DNA of 64,000 bases from Arsukibacterium sp. UBA5043 (GTDB taxonomy: Bacteria > Pseudomonadota > Gammaproteobacteria > Enterobacterales > Alteromonadaceae): the NCBI GenBank assembly GCA_002415085.1, contig DIBV01000013.1:62874-126873 (forward strand), in the 5' to 3' direction. The notes under the pieces are model-generated. The model was not told the DNA's origin. It ran no database searches and saw only the letters and a list, made by a program, of their open reading frames with translations. Shown in pieces: positions 1 through 9,595 of this stretch (positions are counted from its first letter, which is position 1; each line of letters starts with the position of its first letter). The translations under genes were made by a program, and so were the position numbers.

Positions 1-1
1 T

Positions 2-760
2 TCAAGCTGGCTGTTTAAAATAGAAGCAGACGGTGGTGAATCATTCGTTGAATTGCCATTAAGTGCTGGCAATGGTGGCGTTGAGCCGGTTACTGGTGAG
101 TGGGCCACTTATACGTTTAGCCTTCAAAGCTTGTCTGACGCCGGATTGGATATCAGTGCTATTGACGTGCTGCTGGTGTTCCCAGCCTGGGATACCGGTA
201 ATGGTGCGGTTTACCGGCTGGACAACGTCCGGATCTTTAATCCTAATGCCAGCGCAAATGGTCCGATAACCCTGTTCCGCGATGCAGTTCATCCAGACTG
301 GAGCCTGTGGGATTGCTGTGCTGGTTCCACCCCGCAGGTAGTCGATGCCGGTGCCCCTTATGGCAATGTAGCGCAGTTTTCAGTGCTGGGTTCGCCAGAA
401 ACGGTGCAGGGTATCATAGCCAACGAAAATGTGTCGTACGACGCCACGCCATTATTGGCCAGCGGCAGCGTCAGTTTTGATATGCGGGTGGTGGATGCTC
501 CGGCTAATCCGGACTCAAGCTGGATATTTAAAATTGAATCAACTGATGCTGCCAGTGAGGTTGAGCTGCCATTAGCCGCTGGCAACAATGACCAGGCCCC
601 GGTTACCGGTGAGTGGCAGCGCTATAGCTTTTCGCTGCAAAGCCTGTTTGACGCTGGCTTAGATATCAGCGACATCAACGTGATTATGGTGTTCCCGGCC
701 TGGGGTACTGGTTCGGGTGCAGTATATCAGATTGATAACGTTGAAATTTCTAATAACTAA
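2..760 (+). CDS. C-terminal part of a secreted glucan-active protein with tandem carbohydrate-binding-like modules (5' truncated)
   Basis: The reading frame is open from the first bases of the window, so the start lies upstream. About 252 residues remain. They hold the end of one beta-sandwich module and one full copy of it: both copies share SSW(L/I)FKIE, ELPL(S/A)AGN, PVTGEW, SLQSL.DAGLDIS and VFPAW.TG.GAVY..DNV. This module resembles the C-terminal domain of ExoP-like exo-beta-1,3/1,4-glucanases and modules attached to marine GH16 laminarinases. The catalytic domain is not visible, so the enzyme class is inferred from the downstream receptor, GH3 and GH1 genes. Only 25 bases separate it from the receptor gene, which suggests one operon. 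It could also be a non-catalytic surface glucan-binding protein. Confidence 0.75.
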   Translation, partial: SSWLFKIEADGGESFVELPLSAGNGGVEPVTGEWATYTFSLQSLSDAGLDISAIDVLLVFPAWDTGNGAVYRLDNVRIFNPNASANGPITLFRDAVHPDWSLWDCCAGSTPQVVDAGAPYGNVAQFSVLGSPETVQGIIANENVSYDATPLLASGSVSFDMRVVDAPANPDSSWIFKIESTDAASEVELPLAAGNNDQAPVTGEWQRYSFSLQSLFDAGLDISDINVIMVFPAWGTGSGAVYQIDNVEISNN

Positions 761-785
761 TCAGTGCGACGAGAGTAAAACCATT

Positions 786-3700
786 ATGAAACCAATATTA
801 TTTAATAAAAGCCAGGTTGCCATTGCGGTATCAGTCGTACTGACAGCCGGCCTGCTAATGCCGGTGCAGGCGCAGGACGCAGCACAAGGGCAGGCACAGG
901 ATGTAGATGTCGAAATTATTCAGGTTAAGGGTATTCGCGGCAGTTTAGCGCGCTCGATGGACGTGAAACGCGACGCCTCGGGCGTGGTAGATGCCATTTC
1001 TGCAGAGGAAATGGGTAAGTTCCCGGACACTAACCTGGCTGAATCGTTGCAGCGTATTACCGGGGTATCGGTGAGTCGGGCCAACGGTGAAGGCAGTCAG
1101 ATTACCGTAAGGGGCTTTGGTCCTGAATTCAACCTGGTTACCCTTAATGGCCGTCAGATGGCGGGAACAGGTTTTTCACGGTCATTTAACTTCGAAAACT
1201 TATCTTCTGAGGGGGTTAGTGCGTTAGAAGTATACAAAACCGCGCGGGCAGATGTACCCACAGGCGGCCTGGGTGCAACGGTCAATATTGTTACCGCTAA
1301 ACCCTTCCAAAATCCGGGTGAGCGCTACTCTATTATGGCGAAGGGGCTGCATGACTCCTCGAATAAGGTCGGTGACGATCTGACTCCTGAACTGGCGGGT
1401 ATTTACAGCAATACCTTTATGGATGACCGTTTCGGCGTCACTGCTAACTTCTCTTATCATCGCAGAGACTTCCAGCGCCAGTCGGCCAATGTTCGTTCCT
1501 GGCAGTTAAACCCTGCCTTGTCGGTGGATGAGTCGGATATTGTGGATGGCCGGCCGGTGGATGGCAACGGCGAAGTGATTCCCCGTTTCTGGGCACCCGA
1601 TGACGATGGTGTTTTACAACCTATTGCGGCCGCTTTCTTTCCTCAGGAAATCAGTTTCGCCCGCGATGATATTGAGCGTGAGCGAACCAATGGCCAGGTA
1701 ACCTTTCAGTTTGCGGCAACGGATGATCTGATCTTTACCCTTGATCACACCGTCTCCAATGCGGTGACTGGTAATAACTCGCTATCCTGGGGGGTGTGGA
1801 ACGGTTCTTTCGGCGGCAACGCCAATGCCTATGAGTTGGATGAAAATGGTACGGCCATTTATTATAACTCATCCGGCGATGATGGCTCTTTTACCGGGTT
1901 CAGGGAAACCAGCGAAGTCGACTCAAAAGCCACTGGCCTTAATATGGCGTGGGCGTTTTCTGATTCATTAAGCTTCAGCTTTGACGCACATACGTCCAAA
2001 ACCACCACAGACAATGGTAAGGATAAAGGGTTGGGGGCGCAGGCTCGGGTTATTCTGGGGTCGGCTGCCTTGTCATCCAAGGAATATTTTTTCCGCGAGG
2101 GTGATATTCCTGGCTACAATATCAGGTGGCAAAATGGCTCCAATGAACTAAGCCCCAATGATATAGGATCAAACTTCAGCATCTTCACCCGCACCCCGGG
2201 TGAATCAGAAGTCACTCAGTATCAGTTTGACGGCAATTGGCTGCCCGATGTTGGTTATGGTCTGAGGGGGGTATCATTCGGTGCGGCTTACACTGAACAA
2301 TCTCTTAGTGGGTCTGGCGGCTCTAACAACGCCAACGCGCCGGGTTTCAATAATGGCACCTTTGCCGAAATCTTCCCGGATAGCATGTTTACCCGTGTGG
2401 ATCTGAGTAACTTCCTGGATGAATTTTCCTTCGGACCACAGGGTGTATCGCCTGGCTATGCATATACCTATGATATCGATGAAGCCATCATCCGCCAACT
2501 GGCCTTCCTGACAGAGGATGTGCTGGGCGCTGATGCATACGAGATCGGCACCTTCGGTCCGGAGATGTTTCCGGTGAATAGCATCGAAGAAGAAACGGTC
2601 AGCCTTTATGTTTCAACAGAGTGGGAATTTGAAGTTGAAGGTTACTATATCGATGTTAACCTTGGTTTGCGCTACGAAGAAACCGACATCCTCAGCCCCG
2701 CGAAGAGCCGTGTGGCTGAGTTTGTCTATTGGGCCGGTGGGTCAGAGTGGCTGACTCAGTTCGCCGGCGGTGGCGACCTGGTAGAGGTCGATTTCACCGG
2801 CAACTATGACTTACTGTTGCCGATGTTTGACCTGAAAGTGGATATTACCGATGACTGGGTTGGACGCTTCTCTGCCGGTAAGACCATTACCCGGCCCTAC
2901 TTAGGGCAAATGCTGGGCAACCTTAGTCTGACGCCTTCACCGAAGATTGGTTCCAGAAGTGGTAGCCGCGGCAACCCTAATCTGAAGCCGTTTCAGTCAA
3001 CCAACCTCGATCTGTCGCTAGAATATTATTATGGCGATGCCAGCTATGCGGCCATAGGGCTGTTCTGGAAAGACGTTGACGATTGGATCGATAACTCACA
3101 AGTCACCACAACCTTCGAAGGCCTACATGACGTTTATCTGGGCCAGCGTTGGAATAATGCGGTTGCGGCCATTGAGGCGCGTGGCGAGCAGGTCACCGAC
3201 GGCGCTATTTACAATGAGATTGTTGCCAACGGTGTAGGCATAGGTGAAAACAACCGTGTCTTACCAGACCCAGCTACCGATCCTTTGATTGCGTGGACAA
3301 TTAACTCCCCTGAAAACGTCGGTGCCAGAAAGGTAAACGGTTTGGAGTTTGCGGTACAGCACGTGTTTGGGGACAGTGGGTTCGGCACGGGAATAAACGC
3401 CACTCTGGTGGACGGTGATGTAGAGTACGATAATTTCGTGCTGGCGAACCAGGCGATTTTGCCCGGCCTGAGTAACTCGGCCAACTGGCAGGTTTTCTAC
3501 GAAAAAGAAGGCTTGTCGGTCCGGTTAACGGCCGCATGGCGTGACGAGTATCTGGCAGGTCAGGGCCAGCCGGACACCACCGATGCGCCGCCTAATTATG
3601 TTGAAGAATACTTACAGTGGGATTTAAGCGTTAACTACGACATTAATGATAACCTGACCGTATTCTTCGAAGGCATTAACCTGACCAATGAAACTGAGCG

Positions 3701-3791
3701 CAGTTTTGGCCGGTTCGAAAGGCAGTTCTTAAGTGCTGCGCAATATGGCCCAAGGTATGCTATTGGTGTCAGATACACCATGGGCAATTGA
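786..3791 (+). CDS. TonB-dependent receptor, probable beta-glucan oligosaccharide importer
   Basis: Outer-membrane receptor of 1001 residues, the usual size for the Xanthomonas/Caulobacter-type carbohydrate TonB receptor family. Residues 1-30 form a signal peptide ending VQAQDA. A TonB-box-like stretch (EIIQVKGIRGSL) is followed by the plug domain (PDTNLAESLQRITGVSV, ITVRGFGPEFNLVTLNG, GGLGATVNIVTAKPF) and a 22-strand-type barrel ending in a short aromatic/hydrophobic strand. I chose ATG 786 because the signal peptide begins there and a GAGAG ribosome site precedes it; the frame is open 69 bases further upstream. It sits 25 bases after the glucan-binding gene and ends at a strong terminator. 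The substrate, laminarin-type oligosaccharides, is inferred from neighbours. Confidence 0.9.
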   Translation: MKPILFNKSQVAIAVSVVLTAGLLMPVQAQDAAQGQAQDVDVEIIQVKGIRGSLARSMDVKRDASGVVDAISAEEMGKFPDTNLAESLQRITGVSVSRANGEGSQITVRGFGPEFNLVTLNGRQMAGTGFSRSFNFENLSSEGVSALEVYKTARADVPTGGLGATVNIVTAKPFQNPGERYSIMAKGLHDSSNKVGDDLTPELAGIYSNTFMDDRFGVTANFSYHRRDFQRQSANVRSWQLNPALSVDESDIVDGRPVDGNGEVIPRFWAPDDDGVLQPIAAAFFPQEISFARDDIERERTNGQVTFQFAATDDLIFTLDHTVSNAVTGNNSLSWGVWNGSFGGNANAYELDENGTAIYYNSSGDDGSFTGFRETSEVDSKATGLNMAWAFSDSLSFSFDAHTSKTTTDNGKDKGLGAQARVILGSAALSSKEYFFREGDIPGYNIRWQNGSNELSPNDIGSNFSIFTRTPGESEVTQYQFDGNWLPDVGYGLRGVSFGAAYTEQSLSGSGGSNNANAPGFNNGTFAEIFPDSMFTRVDLSNFLDEFSFGPQGVSPGYAYTYDIDEAIIRQLAFLTEDVLGADAYEIGTFGPEMFPVNSIEEETVSLYVSTEWEFEVEGYYIDVNLGLRYEETDILSPAKSRVAEFVYWAGGSEWLTQFAGGGDLVEVDFTGNYDLLLPMFDLKVDITDDWVGRFSAGKTITRPYLGQMLGNLSLTPSPKIGSRSGSRGNPNLKPFQSTNLDLSLEYYYGDASYAAIGLFWKDVDDWIDNSQVTTTFEGLHDVYLGQRWNNAVAAIEARGEQVTDGAIYNEIVANGVGIGENNRVLPDPATDPLIAWTINSPENVGARKVNGLEFAVQHVFGDSGFGTGINATLVDGDVEYDNFVLANQAILPGLSNSANWQVFYEKEGLSVRLTAAWRDEYLAGQGQPDTTDAPPNYVEEYLQWDLSVNYDINDNLTVFFEGINLTNETERSFGRFERQFLSAAQYGPRYAIGVRYTMGN

Positions 3792-3827
3792 TCATACTGT
3801 AATACCCTCCTGTTGTAACTCCGGATT

Positions 3828-3853
3828 AGTGCCCGCTTGCGGGCACTTTTTTT
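3828..3853 (+). terminator. Rho-independent terminator of the receptor operon
   Basis: A perfect 8-bp stem (AGTGCCCG/CGGGCACT) with a CTTG loop is followed by seven T. It lies 37 bases after the receptor stop codon. Confidence 0.9.
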
Positions 3854-4126
3854 ATGCTGAATTTCTCAACTGACTTGATATTTAGATCGATCTTGCACCG
3901 CTGTGGGGCTGGTGTGCTTACGTAACAGCGGCATGGATGCCGCGCAGCCTGAAAGGGCACAGGGATGTGATCCTTGAAGGCGGTGAAGTAAGTATCTCCA
4001 GCCACCCAGCCTCTGCTGAAAAGTTAGTGGCTACACCCGCTGTTGCTTTGACAGCACACCAGCCACTCTGCCTCTCAGAGTTGGTGTTAGTCTCGGTTTT
4101 CTGAAGGCCGACAGTTGTGAAGGTAT
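3854..4126. repeat. Structured non-coding element with long inverted arms (possible dispersed repeat or small RNA-like element)
   Basis: No credible gene lies in this 270-base gap between two terminators. Two arms, 3907-3931 and 4037-4064, are inverted copies: GGCTGGTGTGCT pairs with AGCACACCAGCC, and AACAGCGG with CCGCTGTT, separated by slightly different spacers. Between the arms sit short GGATG hairpins: GCGGCAT/ATGCCGC at about 3928-3943 and CACA/TGTG at about 3959-3970. The layout resembles multi-hairpin intergenic repeats seen in several Alteromonadales genomes. That resemblance is from memory and untested. It could also be a degenerate MITE. Confidence 0.55.
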
Positions 4127-4152
4127 AAAAAAGGGCGCCTGCTGGCGCCCTT
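4127..4152 (-). terminator. Rho-independent terminator of the permease-GH3 operon
   Basis: Read on the minus strand, an AAGGGCGCC/GGCGCCCTT stem with a 4-base loop is followed by six T. It lies 29 bases beyond the GH3 stop codon. On the plus strand only three T follow, so termination in that direction would be weak. Confidence 0.88.
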
Positions 4153-4180
4153 TGGCTAAGTGCTGGCCTGGTTAACTAAT

Positions 4181-6751
4181 TTACTGACATGCCACCACAG
4201 TATGCTGCTTATCAGCTAGCGGGCTGATTCTGGCATCAGCCAGGCTCAGGGTTAACTTACCGCTGCTTTGCACTGATAACACCTGAAACACCTGGCCCAG
4301 CTTCAGCCCCTGCTGCTGTAAGCAGCTTAAATTTACTGCCAATGGTTGCCATTGGTCGTCCGGCATGGCAGCCAGTGCTTCGCTGATATTAACCCTACCG
4401 CCGCAATCCTCGCCACAGGCCATGCCCAGCATAACCGTTGCAGGTACTTCACCCTGGCGCTTTACCAGTAACGTTAACTGGCTGTCAGCTTCGGCGTAGG
4501 CTCTTAAATCGCGCGGAAACGGACTGATAAAGCTGAACGCGGCGCTGGCACTGCCATCAAACTCAAAACGGCGGGCATCTTCCTGCACCTCTTTATCAAA
4601 GGTGCGGCTGTTGATCGCCCCCAACTGCTGAATACTGCTGCTGACCATGGTGCTTTCGCTGGCATTAGCGTTACCACTTTGCAGTTGTAACTGCCAGGGC
4701 GAGCGGGGGGAGCGTTCAAAAATAGCCAGTTCAGTTAACTGGTTACTTTGCTCTACCTGCTCAGACAGTTCGCCGGTCAGTACGTCTTTATCGCCATAAC
4801 GCAGGCCAAAGCCATAAGGCAGCAACGGCTGGTAATCGGCATCGCCATAGTTAACAGCCGTTTGCTGCGGACTGGCAGGCCAGGAAAAAGACAACTTACC
4901 ATGAAAATCATACTGCACAGTGCCATCGGCATTGGCCAGAATCACGTCTGCCACCCCTTCGCCTTCACTGCCCGGCAGCCAGACGGCGACAAAGGCATCA
5001 GAGGCATTAAGCTCAGGGTTTACCCACAGCGGCCGGCCACTGATAAACAGCGATACTACCGATATACCCTCTGCCTTTAACTTGTTAAGCAGGGCTAAGT
5101 CTGTTTTATTACCGCGTTGATATTCCAGGTTATCGATATCGCCATTGCCCTCAGCGTAAGGCTCCTCACCAAACACCACAATAGCCACATCAGGTTTTTG
5201 CTGATAACTGCCATCGGCTGAAAGCTCAACGCTGCCGCCAGCTGCGGTAACCTGGCGGGCAATACCGGCATAAATGGAACTGCCACCCGGAAAATCAGCA
5301 TTGGTGTTACCGGTACCCTGCCAGCTGATGGTCCAGCCACCGGCTTGCTGGCCAATATTGTCTGCACCACCCCCGGTCACCAGCAGCCGCTGTGTGGGAT
5401 TTACCGGTAATAACTGGTTGTGGTTTTTCAGCAATACCAACGATTGGCGCACCGCTTCACGCGCCACTGCCCGATGCTCAGCTGAACCAATTAATTCGGT
5501 TTTCCCGGCCAGTGGCCGCTTAGCCGGGCTGGCTTTATCGAACAAGCCGGCACGCATTTTAACCCGCAAAATCCGCCGTACTGCGTCATCTACCCGTTGC
5601 ATACTGATGTCACCGGCTTCAACCTGAGCAATCAGGTTATGGTACAACGGCTTCCAGGCGGCAGTGGGCACCATATAAATATCCAGCCCGGCATTCGCGG
5701 CTTGCGGACAATTTTCATTTGTGCAACCCGGGATCTGGCCATGGCCATTCCAGTCGCCTACTATAAAGCCATCAAAGCCCATCTGGTTTTTCAGTACGTC
5801 AGTCAGTAAATACTTATCGCCATGAATTTTGCTGCCATTCCAGCTGTTAAATGACGCCATTACTGACTGGGCGCCGGCCTGCAGGCCGCCGACATAGCCC
5901 TGGGCATGAATATCAAACAGCTGTTGTTCAGTGACTTCAGTATTGCCCTGGTCAATGCCGCCGGTAGTGCCGCCATCGCCCACAAAGTGCTTAACGGTAC
6001 TGATAACCTTATCAGCACCAAGAAAGTCGCCAGCGGCAGCACCCTGTAAACCGGTAACAATGGCCGCGGCATAATCGTGCACAATTTGCGGATGTTCTGA
6101 ATAGCCTTCATAGGTGCGGCCCCAGCGATCGTCCCGCACTACCGCGACAGTTGGCGCAAATACCCAGTCAATGCCGGTTACCATCACTTCGCGGGCGGTG
6201 ACTTTAGCTATCTGCTCAATCAAATCGGGGTTATTGGCCGCGCCAAGACCTATATTATGCGGAAAAATCGTGGCGCCAATCACATTGTTATGGCCATGCA
6301 CCGCATCGGTGCCCCACATAGTCGGAATACTGCTGCCATCCTGAATGGCATCCACCGAGGCCTGATACATCGCGTCAGCCAAGGCGATCCAGTCGGCCGG
6401 GGTGGCATACTTGTCGTCATTTGGAAAAGCGCCGCCACCATTTAAATAGGAGCCAAAACCATACCGGCGCATATCGTCAACGGTAATGTCGCGAATTTCC
6501 GGCTGGATCATCTGAGCGATTTTTTGCGACAGGCTCATATCGGCCATTAAATCAGTAATGGCTTGCTCAATGGCCGGATCTTGCGACACGGGCAATTCAA
6601 GCTTGGGCCAGATCGTAATTTGTGTGGTCGTAGCCGCAGTATCTTCAGTAATTGTCGATACCGGCGCAGGTTTGCTGCATGCCGCAAGGATTAGACTGCC
6701 ACTCATGACCAGCAGCAATGGTTTTAACAATAATGATGATCTGTGGAGCAT
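4181..6751 (-). CDS. GH3 family exo-beta-glucosidase/glucanase lipoprotein (ExoP-like)
   Basis: An 856-residue glycoside hydrolase family 3 enzyme, expected to release glucose from the non-reducing ends of beta-1,3/1,4-glucan oligosaccharides. A lipoprotein signal peptide has the lipobox LILAAC with Cys25, so it is probably anchored to a membrane facing the periplasm or outside. The N-terminal barrel shows GTDAVHGHN, the KHF motif near 254-256, and the nucleophile Asp333 in VGDWNGHGQ. A second alpha/beta sandwich domain follows, then a C-terminal beta domain (about 690-850) of the kind found in ExoP. The start codon overlaps the permease stop codon by one base (TAATG), so translation is coupled and the permease comes first in the operon. 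Confidence 0.92.
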   Translation of the reverse strand: MLHRSSLLLKPLLLVMSGSLILAACSKPAPVSTITEDTAATTTQITIWPKLELPVSQDPAIEQAITDLMADMSLSQKIAQMIQPEIRDITVDDMRRYGFGSYLNGGGAFPNDDKYATPADWIALADAMYQASVDAIQDGSSIPTMWGTDAVHGHNNVIGATIFPHNIGLGAANNPDLIEQIAKVTAREVMVTGIDWVFAPTVAVVRDDRWGRTYEGYSEHPQIVHDYAAAIVTGLQGAAAGDFLGADKVISTVKHFVGDGGTTGGIDQGNTEVTEQQLFDIHAQGYVGGLQAGAQSVMASFNSWNGSKIHGDKYLLTDVLKNQMGFDGFIVGDWNGHGQIPGCTNENCPQAANAGLDIYMVPTAAWKPLYHNLIAQVEAGDISMQRVDDAVRRILRVKMRAGLFDKASPAKRPLAGKTELIGSAEHRAVAREAVRQSLVLLKNHNQLLPVNPTQRLLVTGGGADNIGQQAGGWTISWQGTGNTNADFPGGSSIYAGIARQVTAAGGSVELSADGSYQQKPDVAIVVFGEEPYAEGNGDIDNLEYQRGNKTDLALLNKLKAEGISVVSLFISGRPLWVNPELNASDAFVAVWLPGSEGEGVADVILANADGTVQYDFHGKLSFSWPASPQQTAVNYGDADYQPLLPYGFGLRYGDKDVLTGELSEQVEQSNQLTELAIFERSPRSPWQLQLQSGNANASESTMVSSSIQQLGAINSRTFDKEVQEDARRFEFDGSASAAFSFISPFPRDLRAYAEADSQLTLLVKRQGEVPATVMLGMACGEDCGGRVNISEALAAMPDDQWQPLAVNLSCLQQQGLKLGQVFQVLSVQSSGKLTLSLADARISPLADKQHTVVACQ

Positions 6752-8043
6752 TATAACGCCTCCTTCGTCGCAGCAATGGTTTCAGTCATCGAGCCGCGGG
6801 GGTTGCAACCATTGAGGCCGTAAAAAGCAATATAGATATAACACAGCAACGGCAGAACAAAGGCTAGCTGCACACCGACCCTGTCCGCTAGCAAGCCTTG
6901 CAGCACGGGTAAAATGGCACCACCAACAATGGCCAGGCATAAAATACCTGAACCCTGACTGGTATATTGCTTTAAGCCGGCAATAGCTAAACTGAAAATA
7001 GTCGGGAACATAATAGAGTTACATAGGCCGACCAGTAGCAGTGACCACATCGCCAGCTTGCCGGACGATAAAATAGTAATTGCTACCAGTATTACCGCAC
7101 AAATAGCATTAAAAGCCAGTGCCTTACCGGCGTTGACCTTTTGCATTACCACCGCCCCAATAAAGCGGCCCACCATAGCACCAAAAAAGTACCAGGAAAT
7201 ATAATGTGAAGCGGCGGCGGTAGTCATATCACCAATTTCCGGCATCGACAGATAAATGGCTAAAAAGCTACCGATACCCACTTCAGCACCAACATAAACA
7301 AAAATACCCAGGGCACCCAGCATTAAATGCCGCTGCCGCCAGGCTTCGCCGCCCAGAGGCAAGGCTTCGGCGGGGTCTTTCTTGCCCATTGCCGGCAGTT
7401 TTAACCAGGCAAAAATCAGCGCCAGCACAATCAGGCTGGCGGCCAGAATTAAATAAGGTAACTGGACAGTCGATTCGGTAACGGCGCCGGGTACCGGCTC
7501 GGGCGCATCCATACCACCAAAAATAAGCCAGGCACCAAAAATCGGCGCTAATGCTGTACCAGCAGAGTTAAAGGCCTGGGTCATGGTTAAGCGGCTGGAT
7601 GCCGTTTCCGGTTTGCCCAGCACACTGACATAGGGGTTAGCCGCCACCTGCAAAATAGTGATGCCTGAGGCTAATACGAACAGTGCTAACAGGAACATGG
7701 CATAGACATGCATGGCGGCGGCAGGTACAAACAATAAACAACCAGCACCGGCGATCAGTAGACCAGTAACAATACCTGCTTTATAACCAATTTTACTGAC
7801 CAGCATGCCAGCCGGTACTGAGACAATAAAATAGGCACCAAAAAAGCAAAACTGAACTAGCATGGCCTTAAAGTTATTCAGGTCGAACAAAATTTTTAAA
7901 TAGGGGATCAAAATATCGTTAAGACAGGTAATAAAGCCCCACATAAAAAACAGTGAGGTCAGGGCAGTCAGTGCGAAGCGGTAATTTTCATTGCCGCCGC
8001 TGGCACTGAGGCCTGCCGTGCTTGGTAATGGTGAAGTTGCCAT
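6751..8043 (-). CDS. FucP-type MFS sugar permease (glucose/galactose-like)
   Basis: A 430-residue inner-membrane proton-coupled sugar transporter of the FucP/GluP branch of the major facilitator superfamily. The start of TM1 shows the family pattern [19 protein letters not shown], and about twelve hydrophobic segments follow. I chose the ATG at 8043, preceded by GAGGGGGACAAG, over a possible upstream extension that lacks a ribosome site. It likely imports the glucose released by the coupled GH3 enzyme. A LacI-type operator lies 62 bases upstream. The exact sugar cannot be told from sequence; N-acetylglucosamine or fucose carriers are close relatives. Confidence 0.88.
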   Translation of the reverse strand: MATSPLPSTAGLSASGGNENYRFALTALTSLFFMWGFITCLNDILIPYLKILFDLNNFKAMLVQFCFFGAYFIVSVPAGMLVSKIGYKAGIVTGLLIAGAGCLLFVPAAAMHVYAMFLLALFVLASGITILQVAANPYVSVLGKPETASSRLTMTQAFNSAGTALAPIFGAWLIFGGMDAPEPVPGAVTESTVQLPYLILAASLIVLALIFAWLKLPAMGKKDPAEALPLGGEAWRQRHLMLGALGIFVYVGAEVGIGSFLAIYLSMPEIGDMTTAAASHYISWYFFGAMVGRFIGAVVMQKVNAGKALAFNAICAVILVAITILSSGKLAMWSLLLVGLCNSIMFPTIFSLAIAGLKQYTSQGSGILCLAIVGGAILPVLQGLLADRVGVQLAFVLPLLCYIYIAFYGLNGCNPRGSMTETIAATKEAL

Positions 8044-8105
8044 CTTGTCCCCCTCGGGTGAATAGTGTTTTTTATTGACGTGCTGCTGAGAGCCGTCTAG
8101 TATTA

Positions 8106-8119
8106 TGTAAGCGCTTTCA
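8106..8119. promoter_or_regulatory. LacI-family operator in the divergent PUL promoter
   Basis: TGTAAGCGCTTTCA is a near-perfect palindrome centred on CG, matching the generic LacI/GalR operator form (TGNAANCGNTTNCA). It sits between the divergent permease-GH3 and GH1-GPH-LacI units, 62 and 81 bases from their starts. The obvious binder is the repressor encoded at 10979-11986. This is inferred, not shown. Confidence 0.8.
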
Positions 8120-8200
8120 TTTATAGCATATATCACGCTGTTGGCAAATTTTTTGTCGTCCAGCTGCCAGTAACTTTACGTTCGGAAGATAGCCAAATTG

Positions 8201-9559
8201 ATGAAAATCTCCTTAGCTGCCAATTCAGCCTTACTTAAACCCGATTTTACTTTTGGTGTGGCGACAGCCTCGTTTCAGATTGAAGGGGCTGCGGACAGCC
8301 GGTTACCCTGTATCTGGGATACCTTTTGTGCCGAACCAGGCCGGATTAAAGACGGCTCCGATGGTCTGGTAGCTTGTGATCATATTAGTCACTGGCGCGA
8401 AGATGTTGAGCTTATTGCCTCACTTGGCGTTGATGCCTATCGTTTTTCAATTGCCTGGGGCCGGGTGATTAATATCGACGGTAGTGTTAACACGGCAGGG
8501 CTGGATTTTTACCGGCAATTACTGGACGCACTGCGGGCACGCAATATTAAGGCTTTTGTTACCCTGTATCACTGGGATTTACCGCAGTATTTGCAGGATA
8601 ACGGTGGCTGGTTAAACCGGGAAACGGCGTATAAATTTGCAGACTATGCAGACAAGGTAAGCCAGGCTTTTGGTGATCGGGTATATTCTTATGCCACATT
8701 AAACGAGCCCTTTTGCAGTGCTTACTTAAGCTATGAAGCCGGTATCCATGCGCCGGGTGTGCAAAACCGGAAGCAGGGCCGCCAGGTCGCCCATCATTTA
8801 TTGCTGGCGCATGGTCTGGCTATGAAGGTTTTACAACAGAATGCTCCTCAGGCGCTGAACGGCATTGTGCTCAATTTCAGCCCCTGTCATCCGGCCAGCA
8901 ACAGCGATGCTGATAGGCGGGCGGCCCGGATGGCCGATCAGTATCATAATCAATGGTATATTCAGCCGTTAATGGAAGGTCGTTATCCAGAGCTATTGCA
9001 GCAGTTAGCGCTTAGCGAGCAACCGGACATTGCCGCCGGCGATATGACTATTATTGCCCAGCCGCTGGATTTTCTCGGGGTTAATTACTATACCCGCACA
9101 GTATACCGGGACAACGGCAAAGGCTGGTTTAGCGACGTACCGCCAACTCGCCCACCATTAACCGATATGGGCTGGGAAATTTACCCGGCCGGGCTGACTG
9201 AGATTTTGCTGGATATAAACCAGCGCTATCAGTTACCGCCTGTTTATATTACCGAAAATGGCGCGGCGATGCCGGACAGCCTGCAGCATGGCCAGATCCA
9301 GGACACAACACGGATTACCTATTTTCAGCAACATCTGCAAGCGGTGGATGATGCAATATCGACAGGCATGCGTATCGACGGCTATTTCGCCTGGAGCCTA
9401 ATGGATAATTTCGAATGGGCAGAAGGCTACGCTAAAAGGTTTGGTATAGTCTATGTTGATTATAAGACCCAGCAACGCACCTTAAAAGCCAGTGCTGTTG
9501 CCTTACGCGACTGTTTTGCCAATCGGGTAGCTACAGAAAGACAAATTGCTAACAAATAA
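8201..9559 (+). CDS. GH1 family beta-glucosidase
   Basis: A 452-residue glycoside hydrolase family 1 enzyme without a signal peptide, so probably cytoplasmic, cleaving beta-linked glucose disaccharides such as laminaribiose. Family motifs are clear: FGVATASFQIEGA near the N-terminus, YHWDLPQ, the acid/base Glu169 in TLNEPF, the nucleophile Glu352 in YITENGA, and the C-terminal YFAWSLMDNFEWAEGY. An in-frame TTG at 8198 is an alternative start; GGAAGAT upstream could serve either codon. It is the first gene of a three-gene unit with a GPH symporter and a LacI regulator, divergent from the permease-GH3 unit and sharing the operator at 8106. Confidence 0.93.
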   Translation: MKISLAANSALLKPDFTFGVATASFQIEGAADSRLPCIWDTFCAEPGRIKDGSDGLVACDHISHWREDVELIASLGVDAYRFSIAWGRVINIDGSVNTAGLDFYRQLLDALRARNIKAFVTLYHWDLPQYLQDNGGWLNRETAYKFADYADKVSQAFGDRVYSYATLNEPFCSAYLSYEAGIHAPGVQNRKQGRQVAHHLLLAHGLAMKVLQQNAPQALNGIVLNFSPCHPASNSDADRRAARMADQYHNQWYIQPLMEGRYPELLQQLALSEQPDIAAGDMTIIAQPLDFLGVNYYTRTVYRDNGKGWFSDVPPTRPPLTDMGWEIYPAGLTEILLDINQRYQLPPVYITENGAAMPDSLQHGQIQDTTRITYFQQHLQAVDDAISTGMRIDGYFAWSLMDNFEWAEGYAKRFGIVYVDYKTQQRTLKASAVALRDCFANRVATERQIANK

Positions 9560-9595
9560 CAATAAGTAGAATTAATACGCCATCATGGGGTTAGC

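Noticed and set aside
717..785. Longer N-terminus for the first TonB receptor
   Set aside because: The extension overlaps the end of the upstream gene, lacks a ribosome site and would bury the signal peptide.
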